This document shows, in pieces, positions 50,901 to 61,344 of a DNA stretch of 64,000 bases (its first letter is position 1; each line of letters begins with the position of its first letter). The stretch is from Tetranychus cinnabarinus. Taxonomy: Eukaryota > Arthropoda > Arachnida > Trombidiformes > Tetranychidae. The notes beneath the pieces are model-generated. The model was not told where the DNA came from. It saw only the letters and a list, made by a program, of their open reading frames with translations, and did no database searches. The position numbers and the translations under genes were made by a program. Location: the NCBI GenBank assembly GCA_022266195.1, contig WHVY01000003.1, positions 5,084,001 through 5,148,000 of the forward strand, in the 5' to 3' direction.

Positions 50901-53106
50901 TTTTGAATTTTTCTTTGATTTTAATGGAAATATTTTATTTCTTTTTTTTCTCCGTTTAGTTGGTTCCATACCTCAATTTACTTATCAAGTATTCTTCATG
51001 AAAAAGTTATGGACTAATACGGTTCCAGGAAAGGATGTAAATGCCGATATAATCTTTCACTATCATCAAGAATTACCTAAATTGCTTCGTGGTTACCATA
51101 AATGTTCAAAAGAAGATGCTGTTCGTTTGGCAGCCAACATATATCGAGTCAGATTTGGTGAAAGCAAAAATGAACTTCAATCAATACCTAATATCTTACA
51201 CGAATTAGTTCCAGCTGATTTAGTCAAAATTCAACCACCAAGTGAATGGAAAAAGGTAAAGCGATGATTTTAAACGGAATTAATATAAGGTTGAAATGTT
51301 TACCCCGCAATTGTAAAGCAAGTGTCAATTGGTCTTGAATGATTTGATGCTTAAAACAGTCAATATCAATTAAATTGGTAGGTTTAAGTCAATAATTTTG
51401 TAAGGATTGGCAGTTTAATTAATGCTTTTAATATAAATCGATTTGAATTGAACTAAAGTTATCCTAACTCAAATAAGTAAACTCAAAACTGTCATATAAT
51501 TTGATTAGCTGAAATTGTTACAAAGATGATCGGTTATACTTTGAAATCAACTTTCAAAGTATACAAACCCTGTATCTAATTGATCAAGAATCAAATTTTT
51601 AACCCAAAATTAGGCATTAATTATAACAATTAGTGCCGCTCAATGGTAATGATAATGAAAGATTTTGAATCATCACTTTAATTTTCCATAACAACACTTT
51701 TATGTTTGTTGTTTTATTCAGCAAATGTAACAAACTTAATAGCATTGATCTTTCAATCCTTAATTATTTTAGTGATTGCTTTCTGGTTTTAGTTGATCTC
51801 ATTATTCCAACCCTTCTGGTTATGAACTAATTGAATTATTATCATCAGTTTTAAATTGAGCTTTTATCTGTTATTGAATTTCGATAGCTTTTCCTGGCTT
51901 ACTTGCTATTTAAAGACTGCATTTCATTGATGTATTTCATTCATTTCAATCACAATCATTATTGAACTTTTGAATTATGATTATTTTTTTCTATAATTGT
52001 TTAATAATTTGTTCATTAAAACTAAAGATACATGTTATTCTAGTCTTAAATCAGCTAATTAATTTCATTCCACATTTAAAAATGATAATAATTCACCAAT
52101 CAACATGATTGATATGGATTGAATTTAACTAACTGACTGTAATTTCAATGCATATATTGAAATTGTTTATCATGATTGAAGGCTTTAAATAGCAAAAATA
52201 GTAAATTCTTGTTATATTTTTTGTAGCCATAATACAAAATTTTAGTTATAATGTAAGAAAGCAAAAGCTTGATTGTCTAAAGATTTTGAAAAATTTACTT
52301 TGCCTCATTATCCTGTCATCTTAATCACCAACTAAAAATTGATTCAGATCATGTATCTGGTTCATGTTACTTTGAAATTAATAAATAAACGATTATGATA
52401 TTATTGCGAATTGATGAGGTTATGGATGATTTGTAATCAGCTATCAAACTGAAGCATATTATCCTGTAAGGTGTGGCGCAAATCAATGATGAAAACTTGT
52501 AAAAACATATTGATTTCCAGATAATGAACTCAGAATTTCTAAATTTTTCTATTATTAGCAATATGCTGTCTGTTGCTTCTCAAAGATAATTACAAATCAA
52601 TATAGTCTAGAGAATAAACTGAATTGCAATTTGATTAAACATTTCAATGTTTGCTTTACTCAATACTTCAATTAAACTAATTTTTTCCCTTTTTTCTTTC
52701 TCCTCAGCAAATCATTCAATATTATAATCAAGATGCTGGCATGACCCCTGAAAATGCAAAAATCGCTTTCCTCAAGTATGTCTACAAATGGCCCACCTTT
52801 GGTTCAGCATTTTTTGAAGTTAAACAAAATGGTGACACCAATTTCCCTGAACATCTTCTCATTGCAATCAACAAGCATGGAGTCAGTCTTATTGATCCTG
52901 TTACCAAAGATATCCTGATTACCCATGCATTTACCCGAATATCAAACTGGAGCAGTGGAAATACATATTTCCATATGACAATAGGAAATCTGGTTCGAGG
53001 AAGTAAACTTCTCTGTGAGACACCATTGGGATACAAAATGGATGATCTTTTAACGTCTTATATAAGCTTGATGCTGAGCAATATGAACAAAACTCGAGTG
53101 AAATAA
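38951..53106 (+). CDS. MYO7A: Unconventional myosin VIIA (crinkled-like)
   Basis: Actin-based motor of sensory and epithelial protrusions. Twelve exons: 38951-38968, 39033-39146, 39596-39742, 39981-40317, 40898-41308, 44658-47977, 48601-49593, 49740-49801, 49992-50250, 50402-50603, 50960-51255, 52708-53106; all GT-AG and in frame; 2185 residues (human 2215). The P-loop GESGAGKT is at 156-163, switch I is NDNSSRFGKYI, and switch II is DIFGFENF. IQ motifs lie at about 745-860, then a short charged helical stretch. MyTH4-1 starts near 1030 (WITILRFMGDL) and is followed by FERM1. An SH3 domain starts near 1577, MyTH4-2 near 1725, and FERM2 runs from about 1870 to the end (SSGNTYFHMTIGNLVRGSKLL). 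The whole domain set and the sequence of each block match MYO7A rather than MYO10 or MYO15. Exon 6 alone is 3.3 kb. The longest intron is 41309-44657. Confidence 0.97.
39256..39345. repeat. GA-rich tract in MYO7A intron 2
   Basis: Purine-rich low-complexity run (gagaagagaaag, gagagaaga units) inside the 39147-39595 intron. Confidence 0.8.
39764..39791. repeat. (CAT)n microsatellite in MYO7A intron 3
   Basis: About nine ATC/CAT units directly after the donor of exon 3. It creates a poly-His tail in the read-through frame, which is not coding. Confidence 0.9.
41683..41710. repeat. CT-rich tract in MYO7A intron 5
   Basis: Run of CTCTCTCTCT within the 3.35-kb intron between the two halves of the motor domain. 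Confidence 0.85.
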
Positions 53107-54742
53107 TGAAGCAACCGAAGCAACCAATCTATGGCGTGAAGCTGGTGAAACATGCATTGATCACTTTTTATGGAAAATTTTAGTTGATGTTTTATTATTT
53201 AATTTAATTTCTGATATTATTACGACCCTTTTTACAATAATTATTAATTATTTCGTAAATTTCCATCCAGAATTTACATTCTGTTTTGGGCAGCTAAACT
53301 TAACGAATCACGTCAATATGGAAATGACAACATTTCAAATGGAATCCAATTCATCTTCAAGATTACTTAAAAATTTATAATGGAATCCATTTATCAAGAT
53401 AATTACCAACATTCCCACAGCTTTAAATTGCTGTGAAGCACAGATTGGCCAAAAATTGATGAAATCAATGAATATTATTAGCCTGAAAATTCATTTTCCA
53501 TTTTCAAAATCTCAACATTCCAAAAGCTATGATAACAACAAAGAAACTCATAAACCATTACCAGAATCCAGGAAGCTGAATAATTGGTACTCTATAAATC
53601 ATTCTGATCCAAATTTCCAATAATCATGGATAATTTATAAAGTGGAAAAACATAGATAATTTAAAAGAAAACATTTTGTTGTAAATCAATTTTCAGCTTC
53701 TATGCAAGCATTTTTTTAGGATAAAATAATTTATTAAATCTCATATTGTGTTGATTTAATATGCGAACATATTACCGTGACAACATCAACAAAAGGTTGA
53801 AATGTTTTGTTAACAATTGACAAGTTACAAACAAAATTGATCATTCATCTCTTTATTTATCAGTCCTTTGTGATTTACCTGAAACTCCTCTTTTGACCTT
53901 TCTTGTCATTGTACCATAATCGGTCAAGTGTCCAACATTTTATCCCCCTTCTTACCTTTCCTATGTGTAAAGGTCAAGGCCGTACGTGATGATCCATTTT
54001 ACTATACTTTTACTGGCCATTGTATGAAGGATAGTCCGGATATTGGTCAGTGATGATGATTGTTCATTGTAATAGTTCACCAAATCACTTAACACAACTA
54101 CAAAGTTATTTTCATGGAAAGGGAAAAATATTGTTTACAAAAAAGCTACTTTCATTGAAAAGTTTTCCAGTCTCATTGATTTTGAAGATCATCGATATTA
54201 TTATACATTCATACATTGAACACATTATTTGACTGTTTGTTGACCATTCAAACTGATTTGACCAAATCTCATTGTGTTCGCAAAAAAAGTGGAAAAGTAA
54301 AAGCTAAGATTTTTAAAGGTTAAGATGAAAACCAACCTTCGAAAAATATGGTCCGATTTTGAATTAAAGAGGAACCATATTTTATCAATTGGCCGATTGT
54401 TAATTCAGATCTGGCTTTTTAAGTGGTGATTGATCGATCTAATACAATTGACATTCAAACACAGTTTCCGTTCATTTTATGCTATCAATTTCATTACTCA
54501 AGTCCAACAAGTACAAGTGGACAAGATATAATGTCTTGTGATATAGATTTGAACCCATTTTTTGTCCCATTAGCACAATTTCAACAGTTTTTGAGATTAA
54601 ACAAAGAAATGAAATGTATTAAGATCAAAATTGAAAATGTGGATTTAAATTATCATTTGATGATGAGATTACAAAGTGTATTGAATAAAAACTAATGAAG
54701 GTTGAAACATTTAAGGGTTACATTTGATGTCTTCCATCTGTG
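53107..54742. other. Intergenic between convergent MYO7A and CEP290-like genes
   Basis: 1.6 kb with the two 3' UTRs. Contains plus-strand open frames at 54050-54232 and 54423-54695; the second has protein-like composition and is listed separately. Confidence 0.55.
54423..54695 (+). other. Unassigned open frame, possible exon
   Basis: A 90-codon open stretch preceded by pyrimidine-rich DNA ending in AAG (a possible acceptor) and followed by a TAA stop. There is no ATG in its first part (first internal Met in QDIMSCDIDLN). Composition is ordinary for a globular protein (FPFILCYQFHYSS, FFVPLAQFQQFLRLNKEMK). No family recognised, and no convincing upstream exon was found in 53107-54400. It may be a terminal exon of an unrecognised gene or chance. 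Confidence 0.2.
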
Positions 54743-57700
54743 CTAATGACGCGAAGTTGTTGTGTATTTACTTGTCGCTAATTTGGCCAAATTTTTGCTT
54801 CGCCCATTTATTCTGTTCAATTGTTCTTGTAATTTTCTCGATTTACTTTTCTCTTTTTCCAATTCTTCCACTAAACTTTGAATTCGATCATAAGCTTCTT
54901 GTTTACATTCTTCCAATTCTTTATAGCATTTCTCCAAAGCGATTCGTAACTCATCAGCTTGAACTTTCCTATTTAAACTAACGGGATCCAATGGAATTGT
55001 TTCACGAACCAAGGATTTCTCTTCGATCAGCTTAGCCATTTCACGTTCATAATTTTCATGAGTTTGCTGGATTAAGGTTTGCAATTGTTGAATGGCAATC
55101 TCTTTCTGGTCAATCCTTTTTTGTAAACATTGAATTATCGTTTCTAAAACCTTTGGGATAGCTTTGTTTGTTGTCTTATGTGGTTGATCAACTTGTTTGG
55201 CATAATTAACGTCTACATCAAGTTGAACTTCGATGTCATCTTCTTTAGCATTTGTCTGTTCAACTTCGTTTTCTTTTTTGGCCTTTTCATTCTTCTTCAC
55301 CAGAAACTCGTCCTTTTGCATCAACAGTTGGTTGTATTTTTCCTTCCATGATTGAATGTGTTCATGAAGAGCATCATTCTCTTTCCTTGCTAGGTCAATC
55401 TGTTCAACGTAATGAATCTCTGATTCAGCGATGCTTTCTCCAAGTCTTTCAATTTGCTCTTTAATTTCCATTACAGCAATCAACAACTTTGAACATTTCG
55501 TACACTTTTTATCATCTTGTTCAGTTTGTACAGAGACATTTTGATATGTTTTTTTAGTCTCCAAACTATCAACTGTTTGAGACTCTTTGTCCAATTGTAA
55601 TGGCCTTTGTTCAGGTGAATCAATTTCTTGGCTCATGCCTGATTCATCATCAGATTGCATATTAGAGTCACCATTGACTTTGTCTTCTTTAAGGTTTTCA
55701 TCTGAAGAAGCATCATCAATGCCAGTCACAACTACCTTTTCAGTGGTTGGTTTTGGTTCATCCATTGGTTTTTGATTAACATCAAGACTAGTTTCAAATA
55801 TTTCCTCCAAATCATGCCTTGAATCCTCTTGATTTAACCTCCCATCACCACTAACAATTAGAGTTGGTGTTGATGTAGTTGACGTGGTTGTGATTGTTGT
55901 TGAATCTTCATCACTTTCACTTTGTTGATTAATGTGACTGTTTTTATTTTCACAGTTGTTCGGCTTGCAATTATTTGAATGTCTACACTGATTGTCTAAA
56001 ATTTCATTGGCATATTCACCGATTAATTTAAGATGCTCATGTCGAAGGCATTTCAATTCCATTCTCAACTGTTCATTGTGTCCACGAAGTAAATCAAGTT
56101 CAGCTTTTAATGCAATCACATTGGTTAAATCAGCAGATAATGATCGACCTTCCAACAAGTTGACTAACCGTTCCAAACTCGGACAGTCAATTACAACATC
56201 TGACTGTGAATCTGATTCCCGAAGGCCTAACAGAATCTCCTTCATTCCCATTTGTAATTCACGATTCTCATCTTGTAATGTTTCCAAATGAGAAATCATT
56301 TTAGATCGCTCTTCGTCCGATTTTTTGTCATTAACATTGACTTGCGTTGCTGGCTTAGGAGACATTGACCTCATGGATCTCAATTTTTCTTGTAAGGCAA
56401 TCTTTTCATCTTCGAGTTTGATTATCGTCTGTTGAAGACGCAAAATTTTCAGACGATCATCCGTTACTTCAGGAAGAATCTTGTGTGTATCAATTGCCTC
56501 CAAACCAGTCAATGATCCACCCATTTCTTTGAGAAAATCCAATTGATCTTCATACGAATTTAATTTTATACTCAATTGATTAAGATCTTGTATTGCCTCT
56601 TCTAAATGCCGTTCCTTGGTTAACAATTGTTTCTTTAATGATTTAACTTCATTTAGTGCTTCAGACAGTCCATATTCACCTCGTTCATACGCAGTCTTCA
56701 TCATTGTTACTTTAAGAAGCTCATCATCTTTAGTCTTTAGTTCCTCCTCCAATTTATCAATCTTATCTCGCATTTGATTCAGCTGTAAGTAAATACATAA
56801 ATTGTTATTAAATTTCAAATAAATGTTTCTAAATGTTAAGATAATTCGTGATATTAAATTTACTTACTTGATCTTTTAATAGTTCACTTGCATAGACATC
56901 GGTGTTCACTTCTCCTTTTTTTGTCAATTTTTTAATCAATTCATTTTGTCCTTGAATTGTGGTAACTGCTTCAGCTAATTGTTCCTTAAGATAATCAATT
57001 GTTGAGCTTTTTTCAGTCAGTTCTTGTTGTAATAAAGATGATTTGTCTGATATAACACCTAATGTTGGTTTCGATCCAAATGAGTTTGCTTTACGACCCT
57101 CCAAAGTCTCGACGATTTCCTCTTTTTCCCTAACCATTTCAACCAAGGCATCTATTTTTTGATTCAATTGTCCGACTAAAGTGTCATTTTTATCATGAAT
57201 TGCATCCAATTCTTTTCTCAGTGAATTGTTTTCCTTCAGCAAATATTCTTTCTCCTTAATCAACATTTCATTCATCTCTTGTAATTCACTACAAGAAATT
57301 CTGATCGTTTCCATTTCATCAGCTGCTGATCTAACCTCATTGGTAGCAAGGGACAATTGATCCTTCAGTGTTTTCACCTGATTAGCAAGTTCAACATTGG
57401 CTCTTTCCATCAGATCCAATTCATCAAGTAAACTCTGAATTTGCTTATTTTTCTCTCTTAACTTTTCCAACGGTTCAGCTGATTCAGCAATCGAGTTCTG
57501 TAACCCATGTTGACGACTTTCCATTTCTTCCTTTAGAGATTCAATCTCATCTTGAAGGCTTTCAATCTCCTTTTCATTGACCGACAGTTTAGTTTCGAGA
57601 TCACCTGTTCATAAAAGATAACCAATAAATTTTTGAAAAAAAGACTAAACCAAATTAAAATTTACTTACCAACACGTCTTTTTGATCTCATCAGCTCATT

Positions 57701-58431
57701 GTTTTTAGCCTCTAGAGTATCTTTTAAATCGCGAATTTGATTTTGATAATCTTCTATTTGATTCATTGGATCAACACCATGTTGATTAACCAATGTTGAT
57801 TTGTATAAATCAACTTGCTTCCGAAGACTTTCCAATTCATCTTTGTCACTTTTTTTAATGAACTCTTCGAGCTCTTCAACTGCCACATCGGCTTGTAATG
57901 CTTTCACTTGCATAACGCATTTGGCAGCTTTAAAGGCACTTCGCAATAAATCAATATTTGATTCATCCTCGGGATTGATCTGGTAAACAGAAGAAAATAT
58001 TTATTCATAAAGATTCCGTGTTAATTGATATTTTTAAATATTAATAAATTGTGACTGATGTTTAGTATCAGGGCTTTTCATTTTATGCTGTTTGCATACT
58101 TTTTATCTGTGAAAATAAACCGAAGAGTCCATTGATTTTCAATGGGAAAAATTATCAACAAAATGGGTTAAAAAATGGTTGCATAATTTTTATCGACGAA
58201 AATTAAGCTTGATGAAATTGAAAAAAGAAAGAGAAAAGAAAGACAAAAAGATCATGCATCGGCAAAAAATCTATGCTTTTGATTAAAATGAAAATGAAAA
58301 TTTTATTATTTGTGTGAAAAAAATGTTAGTGTTTGAAAACTTACCTCAATCAATTGATCATACAAAAGCTCAGCCTTTTCATCGTTCAGATCATCAAGAT
58401 TAACATTCACTATTAAATCCCAATCAGTCAT
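54743..58431 (-). CDS. CEP290: CEP290-like centrosomal/ciliary coiled-coil protein
   Basis: Four exons (5' first): 58345-58431, 57670-57979, 56868-57604, 54743-56782; GT-AG, in frame; 1057 residues. CEP290 organises the ciliary transition zone. The start MTDWDLIVNVNLDDLNDEKAE matches the CEP290 N-terminus (WKEIMKVDPDDL type). Further along, KDDELLKVTMMKTAYERGEYGLSEALNEVKSLKKQ and the KERHLEEAIQDLNQLSIKLNSYE region match the human segment with YESGVYGLEDAV. Nearly all of it is heptad coiled coil. An acidic Ser/Thr-rich linker (SDEDSTTITTTSTTSTPT region) is followed by a Cys pair (KKCTKCSKL) and then coiled coil to the end (RKLQEQLNRINGRSK). The family's usual length is about 2000-2500, so this protein is less than half as long. 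Assignment to CEP290 rests on the N-terminal half. Confidence 0.8.
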
Positions 58432-59419
58432 TTTGCACAATCAAGATATGAATTACAAACAATATATTAAAATGAATAAAATTAAATTAGATTTACATTG
58501 GATGGGCACATGATGTTGATCAAAGTTAATGTTTACAAATTTTATATTTGTAATTTTCTCATGGTTACATAGAAACCGTTGTTAGGATTGACTATTAGGG
58601 CGATCATGCGGTAGTTGACTCCAAGTCAGGAATATTAGATGAGGATAACGCTAGCTATTATGATCACCCTTTACCAAAGAGTCTGGCTACTATGGGACGT
58701 GTGCAGAGGCGAGTTTTAGCACATTTTAAGCCACTTATAGATTTTAAACTTCATTTGCCGAAAGCTATGATTTTTTCCAAGCATATTCAGTCCTTGAGGA
58801 TGCTATGGGCCAAGTTTCATCAAAATCTGAAGTGTGGGTCAAACCGTAAACAGTTATAATGACTAAGGATTAAAGTACGTTCAGATCAAGTTAAAACTGG
58901 ATTGGTTAACATTTATGATCGGGATCCTTGCGATCACATAATTTCTTTACCGTTAATCGTTGAAGATCAGGCTTTGGTTTTCTTAGCAAACCTTCAAGTA
59001 ATGATTTAGTTTGGGAAGTAAAAGATGAGTTGGTGGAATGATTTAATAAAAAAATATCAGATTATAGCAAGTTGTTACAATTAATGATTTCAAGATTCAC
59101 AGCTGTCTAATTGACTAGAGCTTTATTATCAATAAATAAGTTTCTTAAATACTTTGATATTTCCTGTTTTTTGATTGTTAATTGCAACAATGAGTCGTTT
59201 TGGTATCCCAATTTGATAAAGATTGGGAATCAAATGTGTTAGTATATTACATTAAATTATTGAGATAATGTTGGAGTGGCTAGAAAAGTCGGTGAAATAT
59301 GTGTCATTGAGCATATTCAATAAAACTGGCTTTTCTTCATTTTGTCCAAAAGTATCATTCCATAACAAAATGGTACAAATCAAGCTATATTATACAAAAA
59401 CAAATATGAGCTGAGATCA
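58432..59419. other. Intergenic, about 1 kb, with a decayed open frame
   Basis: Lies upstream of CEP290-like and downstream of the SLC22-like gene. Contains the pseudogene-like stretch listed separately. Confidence 0.5.
58602..59010 (+). pseudogene. Possible decayed coding sequence of unknown family
   Basis: An 86-codon open frame (58602-58859), without an ATG until codon 30, has protein-like composition (LPKSLATMGRVQRRVLAHF, LRMLWAKFHQNLKCG). A second open stretch of about 43 codons in another frame follows from about 58874 (NIYDRDPCDHIISLPLIVED). The shift of frame with protein-like content on both sides suggests a broken gene, perhaps mobile-element-derived, but I recognise no motif. Confidence 0.25.
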
Positions 59420-61344
59420 TCAGGCAACATGAATATCACCTGATTGACGTCTTGCATTAGCGCGAGTAAGAATTGTTTCAGCTTCAGCAATATCACTAGG
59501 CATTTCAAGACCACGAGTTTCAGGTAATAATACAATTAAAGCTCCATTAATGATGGAGAGGCTGCCAAAAATTGATAATGATACACCAATGGATGTAAAA
59601 GCGGTCTAAATAAATAAAAGCAAAAATAATTAGCAATGATTTCGTTATTGTAAACATTTGTACTCACTAATTCTTTAACAAATGGAGCAATAATACAACC
59701 AAATCGTGCGGCTATTGAACATGAAGCAAGTCCACTTTGGCGTAAAACGGTGGGATATATTTCAGATGCATAGACGTAGCAGAGAGTGAAGGAGGATGTA
59801 ACACAAAATTTGCCTATCATTGCCAAAAAGACTCGAATATTGGTATCAGCTGGTGAGAGAAAGAATACCGTTGAAAGGCAGGATAGACCTGCACCATTCA
59901 TGAAGTAGATTAAAAGTGTTTTCCTTCCGATATGTTTTAAGGCAAATGAGGTGATAATATAACTGGGAAATTCAACTAATCCGGCAAGGAAAAAGCTGAT
60001 GAAAAGATTGCCATTGAGATCACCAATATTAAGGGATAAACCATAGTATACAAAAGCATTTACAAAATATGAAAAGTATAAAACAAGGCTAAATTTTTTC
60101 AATGCTTTAGACCGCCAAAGATCCAAGAAGCCAGCCTTTTTTTCTTCTGATGCTGTTTGTGCTTGCTAATCAAGAAGAAATAATTAATAGATATTAGGAT
60201 TAAGTTTTGGGTATGAAGAGTTGATAACTTACCAGATCGATATGCTTTTTCAATAATGCAAATTTTTCCTTTACATTTGTAATACTAGTCTTGTTCATTT
60301 TGCTTGCTTTAATCATTTCAACTTCAGCTTCATCAATCTGGTCATGAGTTAGCTGCCATCTGATTGATTCAGGTATTTTAAACAACCAGATAACCCAAAA
60401 CACCTCGAGAAATGCATGGAAATACGAGAAAGTCTGAAAATCTCGTAAAAAATAATAAACACCTGGTAATAAGATGTAACCTAAAGCGAAACCGTTATCA
60501 ACAGCAACCGATATGAAACCACGTTCATTGGTTCCTACGCACTCTAGAACTAATAGAGTAAGAAAAGATAAGATTTTTGATTAATACATGTGATTTTCAT
60601 GTAATCTCGTCATGAGTGAAGTACGATTAACATACGAAGAAGGTAGCCGGTAAGAGCACGCCCATTGCTGCCAATTCCTTGGATAAATTTAAAGAAGATG
60701 AACACGTAAATAGAGGGTGATAAGGCTAAACCGAGAGCTGAAACAATTTCAAGAGGCATAGCAATACGAAGAACAGTCAGGCGACCATAATCATCAGATA
60801 ATCGAGCAAATATGACGGCACCAAGGATCACGCCAGCCATGAAGCATGATTGAGCAAATGATGCTAACCAAGAACGGCCACAGACAAGATCCCACTGAAG
60901 AAATAAAAGTAATCAAAAGATTAGATCCCCAGATAGAGTAATCACTTTATTACAAAGTTGATTGAGCACTAAATGAAAAAATTGTGAAAGTAAACAAAAA
61001 CAAACCTTATCGATTACCGTAGAGATCCAAAATGATTTGTCATAAGTCCAGACTTCACAATTGGCTGAGCATATATTGGAGGAGTTCTGGAGGAAATAAA
61101 ATCACAAAAAATTGATCAAGATAAAGAAAGGTCAAGTAAACAAAAAATAGCATTGTCTTACCTTATACATTAGCGGTTTACTACACCAATAGTCAATTGG
61201 AGGTGCAAAGAAAGGCATCGTTAATTTGTCAAAAACCGAGAAAATTAAACAGGAGAAGTAGAAAAGGAAAATATTCGTGTGCCATGGACCCCAGCCCCCG
61301 ATGATGTCCGAGACAGTTTCGATTTTCGATTTGGTCTGTGACAT
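59420..61344 (-). CDS. SLC22-family organic cation transporter-like protein
   Basis: Plasma-membrane facilitative transporter of the major facilitator superfamily. Six exons (5' first): 61162-61344, 61006-61086, 60636-60894, 60233-60549, 59668-60165, 59420-59605; GT-AG, in frame; 507 residues. The N-terminus leads into TM1 (IFLFYFSCLIFSVFDKL). A Cys-containing extracellular loop follows between TM1 and TM2 (YWCSKP ... ICSANCEVW ... WDLVC), as in SLC22 proteins. The MFS loop 2-3 motif appears as ARLSDDYGR. The central cytosolic stretch is FKIPESIRWQLTHDQIDEAE, matching the family PESPRW motif. The C-terminal half has YASEIYPTVLRQSGL and ends with LPETRGLEMP, both diagnostic. Twelve membrane segments are expected. 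The substrate (organic cation, carnitine or anion) cannot be read from sequence. Close to Drosophila Orct-type proteins in general layout. Confidence 0.92.

Noticed and set aside
38951..53106. Alternative identity as myosin VIIB, X or XV
   Set aside because: Only myosin VII has motor-IQ-MyTH4-FERM-SH3-MyTH4-FERM in this order; several motor and tail blocks match MYO7A almost residue by residue and there is no PH domain or long N-terminal extension. In arthropods a single VIIA-type gene is usual.
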